Assembly: GCF_022539315.1 (NCBI RefSeq)
Contig: NC_066326.1
Location: 12,726,601 to 12,790,600 of the forward strand
Direction: 5' to 3'
Length of the DNA: 64,000 bases
From: Serinus canaria
Taxonomy: Eukaryota > Chordata > Aves > Passeriformes > Fringillidae
Shown one piece after another: positions 1 to 12,682 of the stretch (positions are counted from its first letter, which is position 1; each line of letters opens with the position of its first letter). A program made the position numbers and the translations under genes. The notes under the pieces were generated by a model. It was not told the DNA's origin, did not search any database, and was given only the letters and a program-made list of their open reading frames with translations.

Positions 1-650
1 GGAGCCCCCATAGAGGGGAAATCCTGAGTTGTTTGGTAAAACACTGTGAGGTCATTATAGAAAAGAAAAGAATTTACAATTAGTTTGAATGAAATAATGA
101 AATTATGCTTTATTTAAAATCCTTTACAATTTTAATGAGACTGTACTTTATTTTTGAGGAGCTCCATTGTCACTTCCAACCAATAAGCCTCATGAAAAGC
201 AATTAGAACAATGAGGTTTTTAGGCTCTTTTTTCCCTTCTACATTGTTTTTAAGGAGACTGACTCTAAAGTATTTAGGCATAGCTACCCTCACTGTATCC
301 ATTATCACTCTTTCTTTTCTCTTTTGTATTACTGAATGTAAACCAAGACATTTTTAGCCTCCCTGGTTTTCATTCAGTTTTTCAAACAAAGTGGTAGTGA
401 CTAAACAGCTCTATCAGCCTCTCAAGGAGGCCAATTTAAGCATTGGCCACTTGCCATAGACATAAAAATACTATTTATTTATTTATTTACCAGGTGGGGG
501 GCTAAGATGGAGCAAGTGCCCCTTTTAGTTTTCTTAAACAAAAATTAAATTTTAATGAGTTTGAATCTTCTTCAATTATAAAAAACTCTCTTTCAAATTT
601 CAATAATAAATAATACCAATAATTGCAAATGTTGAAAGGAGATTGCTAGG
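1..650. other. AT-rich non-coding stretch
   Basis: No coding region or recognised repeat is visible. A short (ATTT)n run lies at 472-489. A 7-bp inverted repeat (GGCCAAT/ATTGGCC) with a 6-nt loop lies near 430-450. Both are within what AT-rich DNA produces by chance. Confidence 0.6.
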
Positions 651-701
651 CTTTCCACCATACAATGGATTTAGTACCTAAATCCATTGTATGGTGGAAA
701 G
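651..701. repeat. Perfect inverted repeat, 24-bp arms, 3-nt loop
   Basis: The left arm at 651-674 begins CTTTCCACCATACAATGG. It is the exact reverse complement of the right arm at 678-701. The spacer is TAC (675-677). Pairing stops cleanly outside the arms. A 24-bp perfect match at this distance is not expected by chance in 64 kb. The uninterrupted stem and 3-nt loop do not resemble a microRNA precursor, which normally has bulges and a longer loop. The simplest explanation is a local template-switch or fold-back event during replication, recent enough that no mismatches have accumulated. It could also be an assembly artefact. Confidence 0.97.
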
Positions 702-3700
702 AAGGTATCAAGTTTTTTAATTACTGTTTTTCTATCTAAGTGAGTAAAAAAATCCCATTACTTTTTTTGCATATTTTAGGGTAAAAAGCAATTTTCGTTC
801 TTGGTAGCATTCATTCCTTATTTTAAGAAATATCTGTTTGGTTTTCTATTTCCAAAGCTGAGTTAGTGTTAGAGTATAAGGATGAAATGTCACTTTGAAA
901 TTTTGTGCATGTAACTTTGCCACCCAGTTTAGGCCCATGCCCCTGCTTTGCTCCTGGGTGTGGCCCTGTCTTGAAAGGCTCCATTTTCAACTCCTTGTGG
1001 CATTTTTGGCTGGGTAGCATTTTCTGGTGGGACTTCACTTCATGGGGATAAAGGAATCCATCTCAATTTCTGAAAACTGTTTGCAAAAATTCCCACCTGA
1101 TTTCTGAATCCAGCCCATCAACTGCATACTTGGATTGACACCTGGTAATCATTTTGTCATACTGTGAATTAAAAAACTGACACCTCAGTTGGTCTCTGGT
1201 TTATATTTTTCAAACTGTAAATAATAGTGGTGCTTTTTTAAAAAAAATATTCTCAGTAGCACTGATGTCATATTCATTTGCTTTCCCTCTATTTGCTTTT
1301 TTCCCTGGTCAAAAATATTTGCATCTTAAACTATAAAAATAAAAATCCAGGGAATCAAAAAGGCATATGTTCATTCTAGGAGGATCATCTATGATGTTCA
1401 TTTTTTAGCATAATTTTTAAGCAGTATGGTGCTTCCTTTGAAACACAAATCAGGGAGTTTTGATGATTTAACAAAGTGCACAGTATGGAGGAGTGACTGA
1501 TAAAAAACTTAGAAGCAGATGTGTGTCAGAATACAAGAAACCTTATGTATCATGGATAAGTTTTAACAGGGATCCTTAGAGGAAAGTGATACACTGTTGA
1601 TTTTAGGGTTTAGAGAAAGCATCCTGCTGGATTTTATTTAGGAGTTGATACAGCTGCACAGGCTGCAGACTGTGAACTGCTCCCTGTTCTGTTGGAATAA
1701 GTGAGACATCTTTAAGTATTACCTGGACCCCACTTTCCCAGGTACCTCTGCCATGGGGATCTGCAATATTCCCATAAACTCAATCTTAATGAAATGGAGC
1801 TGATAGTTCAGAGTGTTTCTTGGAGCAAGGGCAGATGCATACTATGTGCTTTATTGTGCTACCTAAAATAATGACCAGAAAAAAATTCCTCCTATGTGGA
1901 GTGAGTGACAACAATTTGTTCTTCTAGCAAGTTACTGATTTCTGCCTTCTTACTGGAATGGGAATTTATGTAATTCTCATGGTTAGTGCTCACAAACTGT
2001 GATTCCATAACAAAAGCAGATTTAATGAAGGATTTCAAGGATTTCATGCTTTATGGAGACAAAACTTTGTGACAAATTGTCCCGAGATGTTTGTCAGGTT
2101 GCAAAGCTGTGCTGCTTCTGGTGGCCAAACTTTCAGGTGTTAGGTTAATACCTCAATAAAAGCAAGCTATTACCTTATGTTACATAGGTGTGCCTTTGGC
2201 TCTGAGTGGAAGCTGGGGTTGGAGTTTTGTGCTGGACTAAGACATAAATAGTTTTGGGGGGAAGATTGTTTCTGGGGGATTAGAGCTCCATGCTTATATA
2301 CTACAGTAGCCCATGCCCTGATAGGGAATTTCCAAATTGCATTGCAGGGAACACTGCTTCTGTACTGTGCTGACTACAAGAGTCACAGATAAAGAGAAAA
2401 GTTTGATGCTTCCTAGTGAGTCAAAAAAATGCTGCCTGTGTATGTGTTAAGTGATGGTAAAACAGCACCAGGGTTGCACAGTGCTGTAAAGGATGCATGA
2501 GATGAGAGACATAGCCAGGTTACCTCTGCTGTGGTCTGACCATGGAGAATTCAAGCCAGCTCCTTTTTATGCCAATATGTTGCTTTTCTCATTGTGAAAT
2601 CATGATGATAACCCTGCTTCTGACAAAAGAATATGTTAGGTTGTTTGCTCTCATATTGAGTGTGTCACCATTGTCAGCTTGTCTTCAGATCACCAGGTTT
2701 TTCAGGAAGGTGTTGCTCCTCAGGGTCAAATCTAACCAAGCCAGTCATTTTCCTGATATTCTGCTTCACGTAAAAGTCTCTGTTGTATTTTTTGCTGGAG
2801 TCAGTATGTTTTAATATTTTTTTTCCTAAACTATTCAATCACATTGATAGTTTTCTTTAACTTTTGTTGATTTTACCCAAAATGAGGTGTGCCTTGTGTC
2901 TTGGTTTGAAGGGTGGGTGGATACCTCTCTGGATGACAGATATTACAAAGATAAACTACTGTCATGAGCCCTAATATTGTTTCTGAAGATGATTAATCAA
3001 GTAATTAGCAGAGCTGTCAGAATTGGCTTCCATTTAGTTCCTCTAGAAAGCCTTTTTTAGCCACTGACTTGTCTTTCTTTAATTGTTAACTGGTAACCTC
3101 TCCTGTTCCTGTAGGGAGACAATGTAGAGGTCTCTGCTTCCCAGGAGGTAGTTTTTGAGGCATAAATTCTTTACCTTTAAAGAAAAGGAATAAGAAAAAT
3201 ATCAGTGCAAAGGATTACCTAAATAAAATTTGAAAAAAATTAGTACAGAAGAATTTATGAAATTATATTTTTGGTTATATTGACCTGTAGACGTATTTTC
3301 TTGGAAATACTTGCTTTTTAGTGAATTAAGATATGCTTGGCTGTTGGTTGCTTTGTGCTGTTTCATGTTGAACTTTAACTGGCCTGCCTTAAAATGATTC
3401 CTGATTTGAAGTTTGTCTTGGAAATATAATGTTTTCTGTATTACTGTCAAAAATTAATTTGACATATGATCAGTGTTAGTTCACAAAGGTGACTGTTGTA
3501 TTTTCATATGTATTTGTTAGTTTAAAAGAAAAAATAGTCACAATTTAAAGACAATGGAGCTTTTGATGTCTTCATTTAGTGGTTAAACCTTATATACTTG
3601 TTTTGGATGAACAATATGAATGGAAGTAGATTGTTAGAGACAAAACTAAACAGGAATTTGGGAGCAAAATTGGATTTTTTATTTACTTTTTGCAGTTCAT

Positions 3701-6700
3701 TTTGTTTCTGAGTTTCTATACAGGCATTAAAACGTGAAAGGTTTAACTGAGAGTCGAAGAGAAGCTTTGGAAAATGAATGAATTCCTCTTCCTTCTAATG
3801 ACAGCTTATAAAGGTGGTTTAATCTTACACTGTGAGTGAGTGTTCTCCTGGCAGGTTCTCATGTGGACAGATTAGGCATCCATCTGAGACACTGTTATCA
3901 TATTGATTCCTTCCCTTGGAAGAATGCAGGCTTTTACTCGTGGCAGGGATGATTCCAAGTGGCTTGCTGAGATTACATCTTGCATGTGAGTTTTAGCTGG
4001 GATTATGTTACATGGGAGTGACAATTTTTAGAGGCATGGTTCAGGTGGTGCTGCAGGAAAGGAGGAGCTCTGCTCAAGAGGAAAAGCTGACATACACTCA
4101 TGTAGAAAGCAGCTCCAGGGAATTGCTCAGATGATGTTCTTGAACAGTATGCGTGTACATGGAGAGGAATATAAAAAAATTGCAGCTGATTGATGTTCTC
4201 AGAGAATAGGCAGTTGTGTATAAATCACCCTCAAGGCTGGGTGCTTCAAAACCAAGTGGCAGCTCAGATCTCTTTTTACAGCATGTTCATTGGTGGACAA
4301 AGGGGAATAAATATTTCCTGAGCCAGACTTGATTCGTGGTCTGGAGTGTTCTGGCACTCAGTCCTATTCAGAGAGATTTCATGGATAAATCAAAATCTTA
4401 TGTAAAACTCAGAAATGAATATTTTGTATCAATTTTCCACTATATGTTAGCATAAATAGATTTTTTACTTAAGATGCCATTCCTGCTTGAAGCAGTGCTG
4501 ACTTCAGAGTTAGATTAGGCTTGTTTGGACTGAGATATTTTACCAAGAACTCAGAGTTTATGGTAATTGAAATTCATGGACACATATAGACAGGTAGTAC
4601 AGAAGTGGGAATACTTTATGCATTTATCTATCTGCCTTTCATTCCAGCAAAGGTGAAGCAAAGTTTCAGAAGTTATAATAAAGTACCAGATGTAGCTGAA
4701 AGGTCTTTGCTGGCATCACAAGTTAAATTTAAATGAGTCTTCTCAGCAGGAGAACTTGGGGCTTGTATCAAAGAGACTTTAGTTCATCAGCAGTCAGTCA
4801 GGAACAGGGAATTTAAGAATCACCCTTACCTGTATATCTTGCATATCTACAGATCATTAAATGCCCTTTTTCTATGTGAGATTGAGCTGCTGTGAAGGGA
4901 ATTTTGCACATAACTTCCTGGTGACGCCACAAGTGCTAAAACACTTTGGGATGTGAATTTATTAGGGAAGTCAGAAGAACCCCATGAATTAACCTCTTTT
5001 CTCTATTTGCAAACCTTGGATTTTGTCTTCCCTCCTTGATTTTTCCCTTTAGATTTCTAATAATACTGTACTGGCCAACTATATTGTACTACTTAGTGTC
5101 TGTTAAGACTTCAGATCACAGATAGTAATTAATTCAGTGTTATCCAGCTATAAGTGGGGTATTAGGCTATGGCAATTTTGCAGTAATTATCAACTGGAAT
5201 CTGTTACCTAAAGAAGAGCTTTACATTCCTTTATCAATAGCCTGCCTTGTCCATTTTCCTACCTTCATAACACGGAAATCAAAGGAACTTGCAAGCTTCT
5301 TTAATATTTTATAGGAGAGTAAGACATTCCAGTTAATCTTAGCTTGTTATTATATAGCCATGTGATATGAATAACCAAAAAATACCTCTAAGAAGGCAGA
5401 ACTTAGGCATGAAAAAGGAGAGACAGAACAGTGTATATGGTAAGTGCAAACTGTGAAAGCTGCTCTAAGTGTACTGGTGCTTCTGTGAAGGATGCTCCTG
5501 CCCTTTCCTTGACTCCTGGGACCTTTTTGCCATTATTAGTACTCATGCTCAGCCTGCAGATCTGGCTGAACATAACCCTTACCAAAAAAATAAAAAGATT
5601 GTTCTGTTGAATCAGTGAGTTTATCCAGCTCACCAGCTGCAAAAAGTATATTGAAGCCAAAAAAGGTCAGTGATGAGAACTGCAATCTGTGCCTGGGAGG
5701 CTCAGGGAGAGGGGCAAAGGAAGGCAGGATGTCCACTTGTAGCAGAGGAGCAGATAAATTGAAGGCAATTATAAAACTATGTCCACTGGCATCCAGTGAA
5801 ATATTCAGAGTTACTGCATGTTGGTGCTGGTTTAGGAAGATGCTGCTGAAACAAACAAAAAATAGTCCAAGGAGTTTGGATTTCTAATGTGGTCAACCAA
5901 TCAGGAGGGGTTTGTTTCCTGTAAACAGTTCACTAACATGAGGTCTTTGGATTTTACCTACAGAACCCATTCTTTAAAGGTCAGATACAAATTTACCCTG
6001 TCATGTCTTTACTGATTCAGCAGAACAAAAATGGCTTTTCCCCATCATTGCCAGCTGTAAATCATTCAGACTAGTCTTTCTTTGGATAGCTTTCAGTTGT
6101 CATTTCTTATATACAGCACTTGAAAAATTATTTCTAACCAGAAGTTGAACTTCAGGAACAAAGTGCCTATTCATTAGACATGATATTTCCTGGATATCAG
6201 AAGGGTATCTGCAATAGCCTTTTATCAAAGAAAAGATAAGATTCCTCCTTTCCCTGTGACTGAGCCAACCCCAGCAAGGAGCAAAAAGGGGAGTTCTGTA
6301 AGAGAGTTTTGTATCCTGTTCCAGGTAGTTAAGTCAATTGCTTTTCAGTTGGCATTAATAAAACATTTCTTTCAGTGGTAGATTAATCCCTGGCAACAGA
6401 TGTCTTTAGGTAGAAATGCATTCAATATTTTAAAGTTAAAATGTATTAAAGATGCTTACACTTGAACTAGCATTGGATTTAAATATCCATTATTTTTAAC
6501 CCAGAGAAAGTTTTCTGGTTTTCACAATCATAAATATGTACAGACTTTTCAGGGAAAACTGAGCAACACAATGAGTGAAGTCAAAGTAGAGGGAAATAGA
6601 ATTAGTTCTACATAATGGGCCAGTCCAATTGTAGAAAAGAGGATTTGAAACTTAAACAAGCTAAAAATATATAAATAAGTGACAGCCATTGGTCTGCTCT

Positions 6701-7310
6701 AATTTACATTCCAAAAGGTGACCTACAGTTTAAAGCCTTGATCCTGCAGAACTCAATGCAAACAATAGAAGTTACAGCAAACTCTCTAGCTTGCCATGAC
6801 AGTCCCCTAACTTGGAAGAGAAAAAGACATCTGAGATGGTGAAACCTCAGAAGTGCTTCATTACAACAGTTTTATAGGTCTTCCAAATAACAAAAAATGT
6901 TTTAGGAAAAAATGCAGTTTACACAGATTTCTTTATTTACTGCTTCTTTTATCTTAATGTGACAGAATTTAGTCTGATGTTAGAGGTTTAAAAATAGTCT
7001 TGAGAATTGCAGTTCAATTGTTTTGCTTAGATGTGTGAAACCAACACTCAGCTCATGGTATTTGGCAAGTCTGTAGGCATGAATTTTGAATGAGATTGTC
7101 ACATGTGTTCTTACAAGAGATGACCAAATGGTTGTTGTTTTTTTCTTTTCAAGTGGTTTGATTTAGTCATTGTTTGCTTACTAATGAATCTTTCCCCAGT
7201 GCTTATGTTAAAGTCATTTATGTATATTGCATGTATGAATAACTGTTTTTTACAGGGAGTGTCTGTAAGGAATGCAACAGAGACAGAATTTTTTAGGGGA
7301 AAAAAAAATC
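702..7310. other. AT-rich non-coding stretch
   Basis: No exon, RNA gene or clear transposable element was recognised. Open frames here are under 100 codons, lie on both strands and encode nothing recognisable. A short stretch at 4929-4960 (AAAACACTTTGGGATGTGAA) loosely recalls the tails of old MIR/L2-like elements, but the match is too short to call. 6731-6760 (CTTGATCCTGCAGAACTCAATGC) loosely recalls an old amniote interspersed repeat and is also too short. Confidence 0.6.
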
Positions 7311-7319
7311 ACAGCCTAG

Positions 7320-7500
7320 AAGATCAGCAGAATGCAGTGAGCTTCACCCCCAGCACAGCATTGCCAGGAGCAGGAGGAGGCAGGTTCTGTCCAGCAGGGT
7401 ACAGTGGCCAGCAGGAACAGGGGAGGACTCACAGGTAGCTCTTGTGCCTGGCTGTGGGTCGCAGTGTGTGCCCAGCCACAGCAAAGGCACTCACAAGGTA
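7320..7500. other. GC-rich block, unclassified
   Basis: A sharply GC-richer segment sits between AT-rich flanks, with many CAG/CCAG/AGG words and almost no CpG (one at about 7459). An open frame crosses it on the plus strand (7184-7438) but has no recognisable domain. It could be a decayed repeat or a local composition patch. There is no evidence for an exon. Confidence 0.4.
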
Positions 7501-8142
7501 CAAAGCATCTTCTGTGCCTTCAGTCCCACCACGTATTTTCCCATTCTTTCTTTGCTATTCAAGCTCTTTAAGGATTCTGTAATATTTTCAAGGTAAAAAT
7601 CAATCCATACCTTGCAAATACCTCTTTGTGAATGGGCTGTTAAGTCTGCATAGAGTCTTATCTGTGTTGACTTAAATCTCGTTTTTTATCCTTAAGATGT
7701 CCCTCATGGCAGTTTATATTTCTAGACACCATGTACATCCCCCTCCAATCAGTGTGTAAATAACACTCTTCATTGCCTCTGAATGTAGAAACAGTGCAAA
7801 GATGTCTTAAGTAGCATAAGTGGGTTTAATCATAATATTGGGGGATAGCAGAGGAAGAACTCTCAGAAACATGTGTTATAGTGCAAATGCAGGGACAGTG
7901 TTCACTTTCATTTTCTTTCACATTTCTATTTGCAAAGTGCAGTCAGGACAAATTCTACTTCACTGTGGTTGGGAGGTCAAAATTTAAATGCTGCTTCATT
8001 TTCTTTTTCTCCCCCTTGATTTTCCACTGTCTCCTAAAATATTCATCCCTACTGTAATTACACTGAAGTTTATTTAGTACACTGTTTCATTTTTTGGCTG
8101 AGAAAGCCTGCAAATTTGAGTTAGTCTGCTATAGCAGCTTCA
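7501..8142. other. AT-rich non-coding stretch
   Basis: I see nothing specific in this stretch. Confidence 0.55.
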
Positions 8143-8281
8143 TCACAGAATCACAGGACGGTTTTGGTTGGAAGGGACCCTCAAAGGCCTTGTCATTGTC
8201 TCTCTGCCATGGGCAGGGATGTCATCTCCCCTCCACCAACATCCTTCCCTTCAGCTGCATGTGCTCATTTTCCAAGCCCCA
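8143..8281 (-). mobile_element. CR1 LINE fragment (3' end, 5'-truncated)
   Basis: The plus strand begins with TCACAGAATCACAGGACGG, continues GGTTGGAAGGGACCCTCAAAGG, and then CTCTGCCATGGGCAGGGATG and CATTTTCCAAGCCCCA. This order matches the reverse complement of the avian CR1 3' untranslated end, so the element lies on the minus strand and its 3' terminus is at 8143, with two copies of the short terminal motif. CR1 is a non-LTR retrotransposon copied by its own reverse transcriptase; most genomic copies are 5'-truncated like this one. The middle is diverged from the family pattern, which indicates an old, inactive copy. No RT coding sequence is left. The plus-strand open frame across it (8094-8318) is a by-product of this repeat. 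Confidence 0.88.
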
Positions 8282-9737
8282 GGATTCCTCGTGGGGGATC
8301 ATTTCAGCAAACAAATAACCTTACATGATATTTCCTACTGTTTTATTGTTGTTACTTCTTATGTGTAGTTTCTTGTGGTACTCCCTAGACATTAATTCTT
8401 TTGTTACTAATATCAGTTGCTTTCATTAATCTGATTTCACCAGTACAGACAGGGTAGAAAAAATAAAAAAATGGAAAGGAGAATCACTTCTAGGATATGT
8501 CAAATTTTAGGCCTTGGTCTTGAATAAACAAACCCACAACAAAACAACAAAACCACCACCTTATACTTCTGTGAAGACATTACAGTCTAATAAGTTAACA
8601 GTGTAAATGTTTATTTAACAAATAGTTTTTTAAAAACTTGTCACTGACCCAGTGTGATAAATAACCAAGGCTGGATTAATTTTAGAACTGTATCCAGCCA
8701 TAAGCCTCAGGTCATAAGAAGTTTATGTGAAGAATGCAAAGCTGTAGTCTCAGGCACTTGCACTGTGGAGCTTACAAGCTGCAGGATCTTGCTCTTACAA
8801 AGTTTTGACTGGATTTTGTCATATACACAACTGGGGAGTGCTCCAGAAGCTTTAACCATCAGCACTTTAGTTGGGATTGTGTTGCATGTGCCAAAATGTC
8901 TTCCTGTTTCCAACGTTTTTCTTCACTTAATTTGGCAGTGGGAAGACAGACAGGGCCCATGGTATTGCTGTCACTGGCCAGAGGAGATGAAATCAGGAGA
9001 AAGAAGTGGTTAGCCTTCCACTGATGTTTGAATTAGAGCTGGTCTGATTAAATTAAGTTTAAAATGACTGTTCTAAACCAAGAACTTGCTCTGTTGTCCA
9101 GAGTGAGTCTGTGTCTGCTGGGAATGTCTCTGGAATGTGCCTTGGAAGGAACAGAATGAAATGTTCTCTGTCTCCTGGAGGGCTGCTGAAATGGGCCCTA
9201 TCTTGGAGCACTTAGACCAGGGTCATTCCTGAGCTTTAGAAAACCTGCCTGCAGTTGTTCTTTAAAGACAAAGTGCACTGGGTTTGTGTATCTCAATCCA
9301 AGTTTCATGAGCCCAGAACCTCTACTGAGAAGTCCCTTGTCTGCTCTGACTCCAGCTGTGGAGGGTTGTGCAGTGTGTGTGAATAAGGCAGATCTATTCT
9401 GTGCAGGAATGGGCTGGTGTGTGCTCTGCAGTGCAAACATGCAGTTACATTCTAAAGGGAATGCAAACTTTATTTTTTTCTGTGATAATGCCTACTAAGT
9501 CCTTACATATTATAAATTGTTTTTCTCACAGTCATGCTTGATGGGGAATTTGGAAGTCAGGGTGCTAAGAATATGAATTCTTTCAAATCCTCTCTTAAAG
9601 AGCAAATTGAAGAAGACCATCTGCCCCTTTTCCTCCACTCCCAAAAAACAATTTATTTATGGGAAAACAAACACGTTAGTGTTCCACTGTGGACTGTATC
9701 ACCACTTGATGTTTTATGTGCCTCAATTGTTGTGTTT
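8282..9737. other. Non-coding stretch
   Basis: No exon or repeat was recognised. A 119-codon frame at 8654-9013 (plus) and an 80-codon frame at 9198-9440 (minus) have no recognisable domain. Confidence 0.5.
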
Positions 9738-9829
9738 TCAGATTGCAAGCCCCAAGGGGCAGGGACCATGTCTTCTTTTGTTTGCACAGCCCTGAGCCTA
9801 CTGTCAGCACTCCATAAATAAGAAGTAAT
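9738..9829 (+). mobile_element. Ancient L2/MIR/CR1-type 3' tail
   Basis: The segment reads CAGATTGCAAGCCCCAAGG, then GGGCAGGGACCATGTCTTC, then a TTTGCACAGCCCTGAGCC block, a CAGCACTCCATAAATAA block and an A-rich end. This order (GATTGTAAGCTC, GGGCAGGGACCNTGTCTT, TTTGTACAGC, CACTCAATAAATA) is the diagnostic 3' end shared by old L2/MIR elements and by related sauropsid CR1/L3-like tails. It lies in the sense orientation on the plus strand. Only about 90 bases remain and there is no coding part. I cannot tell a MIR SINE from an L2 or L3 LINE by eye, because these share tails. Confidence 0.65.
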
Positions 9830-9856
9830 TATAGTGCAATGCACCCATGTATTTTG

Positions 9857-9899
9857 AAGGCTTGGATCTGCTCCTGTTGAAATCCAAGGAAATTTTTCC
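9857..9899 (+). repeat. Possible relic of an ancient amniote repeat
   Basis: GGCTTGGATCTGCTCCTGTT followed by GAAATCCAAGGAAATTTTT resembles a 'CTGATCCTGCTCCCATTGAA...CAATGGGAATTTT' pattern recalled from old DNA-transposon-like repeats in turtles, crocodilians and birds. The match is short and imperfect. It starts under 30 bases after the L2/MIR-type tail, so it may instead belong to one composite relic. Confidence 0.25.
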
Positions 9900-10560
9900 C
9901 CTCCTACTTCAGGGACAAAGGATAACATACTGTATTAACTAGAGGATTTTTTTTACATTGAGGGAGAGTGTTTATGTGAGGAAAATAGACTCAAAAACTA
10001 TAATGCATCCTTTTGATTATGTTAAATGCATATATAGAAGCTGTTGTGAATTAGAAATACTGTTTCAAAAGATGATAGCCAGTTTTCCAGTGCTAATGAC
10101 TTAGCTTATTAATGCAACAGTAAAATAAGAAATGGAACTGCTCTCAACTATGGAAAATTGTAATTAGAATGGAAAATTCCATCATTCTACTCAGTAGACA
10201 CAAAGGTTTTTCTGAGTGCAAGGAGTGCAGAGAATACCAGAACAAGAATGAGAAACCTGTTTTGAGCTACCATGTAATCTGAAAGGCACACCATTTTTTT
10301 TAATATATGTGAAACATACTTTAATGCTGAGACCTTGTGTGTTAAGGTTCTGCCTGAAGTGAAGTTTTACGGCCAATTTATAAGGTCTTGCAAACAGGAG
10401 TTTACAGTGGAAACAGTGACTCTTACCTTAATTGTAGCAATGTCAATAGCATTGCTGTAATGAGCATCTGGCTGCATTCCATCTGTTGACCACACCAATG
10501 GGTTTTGTGCATCATAAAAGAAGTGTTTCCCCTCCATATTTGATTTTCCACATGTCAATC
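9900..10560. other. AT-rich non-coding stretch
   Basis: I see nothing specific in this stretch. Confidence 0.55.
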
Positions 10561-10830
10561 CCTCCTACGTGCTCCAGCCCTCTGAGTTTATTGGAGTCCC
10601 AACACGTGAGCCATGTGAGTGGGAGATGGGGGTTTCTCCCACGACAGACACAGCCCAGCCCAGCAGGCCCCTTGCTTTTTCAGCTGCCTGAGCTGCCCTT
10701 GTCACTTCCCCACTGCCATCAAAGTCCCACTGCATGGACTTGGCTGATCATCCTGATCATCAGCACCATGCAGTAAATGCTTGAGCCCTTGCAGCAGGAG
10801 AGCAGGAGACAAGGTCAAGAGAATGAATTT
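10561..10830. other. GC-rich block, unclassified
   Basis: This segment has much higher GC content than its flanks and is rich in CAGCC, CTGCC and CAGCAGG words. It contains a direct duplication of CTGATCATC at about 10742-10760. The plus-strand open frame (10486-10776) is proline- and leucine-rich with no recognised domain, as expected of random GC-rich sequence. No promoter or splice evidence ties it to a gene. Confidence 0.35.
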
Positions 10831-12655
10831 CATGTCTAGCACATAAGACTTGGCAGAGACAGTTACTGGGATGTGCTTGGGAGCTGCTTACATGTGCATT
10901 TGTCCAAGCTGTGTGTTTAAAAATGTTACAAAAATCAAACTGGATAATTTTAAATTAATGCTTTTAAGTCACCTCATTACTTCTTTAATCAAAATTATAA
11001 TTGAATACATGTCCCTACTTAACTAGGTAAATAATTTGGAATAAAATATATTTCATATGAAATACAAATAAAATCTTTTTTACATCTGAAACCCCAGATG
11101 TGCATTTAAGGTTTCACAGCAGTACCAGCAGCTACTTTTCTTCTTCACAGGTATGTTCTCCTGTTACTACAGCTTTTAAGCAGTAATCTCTTCCAATATC
11201 AATGGCTCTTCCATCTCCCCCAAGGTGAGAACATCCAATGAATATCCAATCTGTTTAATGCAAGGACTCACATTTAGCTTGTTCATGTTTGGGGCCTGAT
11301 GCACTCTAGTCTGGGAACAGAGACAGGTTATAGGAACCTGCCTCTGTTACAGACCTCTATCTGTATTCTGATATTCACAACTTGGCTTCCTGAGTGCAGA
11401 AGAAAGTAGAAGTGCTGTTACTGCTTGGTGTCCTCTCCTGGTTTTGTCAGCATTCAGCCCCTGTGGCTTAGCAGATCACACCATCAGTTTCTCTCATATT
11501 TCTTCAAGGTGAGGGGAAGCTCTGTACAAATCTATAAACTCATCACCATGTCTCCCTTTATATCCCTAATAAATATCCTTAAAGGCTATTCACATCTGTC
11601 TGCCTAAAGAGGGTCGAGTGATGAGCAAAGCTGATAAATATTCAGATCAGGGCTGTATCTTCCTATTTACCTCACCTTTATTTGTTTCTTTGTAATTTTA
11701 TCTGAAGTTGTAAAAATGTGGACAGAAGGGACTGAAGTCCTTGAATGGACAAGAGGAATTACAATTTTAATGGAAATGACTAATTCTGAATGTTATGGTC
11801 TGTGTGATTTTAAATTTTCACTTCCAGTAAATCAAAGGGCATCACAAATCAGGAGATGTGCATTCAAGGAAGTTTATTGAAAGCAATTCTATAAAATAGC
11901 AGTTCTTGCCCATTGTTGTGTAGATCCTTTTGTGGGGAGAGAGAGGGTAGGGGGAATTTTTCTCCACAATTTCTTAGGACTGTAACAGTCTTTGGAGAGC
12001 TGAATCCTTACCCTTACAGCCATTGCATTCTCTTGCTCTGAAGCAGATGATTTCCCACCTTCCTTAAGAAGTTTCAGTGATTACTTTTGGCTGCATGGGG
12101 CAAATAGAAACTTCATCTGAATATCTCTTCCAGAAGCCATGATTACCCAATAATCATGGGTAATCTTTTTTGTTACCTTTTTTGTTTTCTTTTTTTTTTT
12201 TGTATGCATGTGTAGAAATAGTAGAATTTCTAAAATTTAATTTACTAGGAGTCAATTTTGCTGTTTAGGCTTTTTGAGGGATAGTTTTTTCACTTGTTCA
12301 TTGTAGTTTGTATGTTGTAGGCACACTAAATTTTTGCTCACAACAAAAGACAAGTCAGTCCTTCTCTAATAAACCACAGAAGGACTACTAATTTTTGAAA
12401 TGTCAGAGGAATACTATAATTATAGCTGTCCTTTTTACAGGTGGGTGAATAATTCCTCTCATTGCAAAACACAGACTCAGGAAAGGGCTGTTGAAACAAG
12501 AGGCTGAGCTTGGTCAGTTGAGATTCCCAATTTAATGAGTGCTTGGCTTTGCTGTGTGCCCTGTAGGTAAATCCTGTGCAGTCCTAGCAGAGCTGTGAAT
12601 GTGTAGTGTAGATTACTGAGCATGTTGTTTAGTCCTGGATCATTTTGTGCCTCCT
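10831..12655. other. AT-rich non-coding stretch
   Basis: No gene or transposon was recognised. Overlapping short repeats of GATTACCCA / TGGGTAATC and CATGATTA / TAATCATG lie at about 12138-12166. A T12 run lies at 12190-12201. Confidence 0.55.
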
Positions 12656-12682
12656 CTAAGTGATGTCTCCTACATCACTTAG
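12656..12682. repeat. Small inverted repeat, 11-bp arms, 5-nt loop
   Basis: CTAAGTGATGT (12656-12666), spacer CTCCT, then ACATCACTTAG (12672-12682). The arms pair perfectly. An 11-bp perfect hairpin with a short loop is only mildly unexpected in 64 kb. It is not terminator-like, since this is vertebrate DNA. Confidence 0.9.

Noticed and set aside
651..701. Interpretation of the perfect hairpin as a microRNA gene
   Set aside because: Stem is fully paired, loop is 3 nt and total length 51 nt, which does not fit a Drosha/Dicer precursor.
4929..4960. AAAACACTTTGGGATGTGAA, similar to the tail of old MIR/L2-like elements
   Set aside because: The match is about 20 bases, with no adjoining element sequence.
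12432..12480. TTTTTACAGGTGGGTGAATA and the bases after it, loosely like a MIR SINE on the minus strand
   Set aside because: The order of the MIR core blocks is not preserved beyond the first dozen bases.
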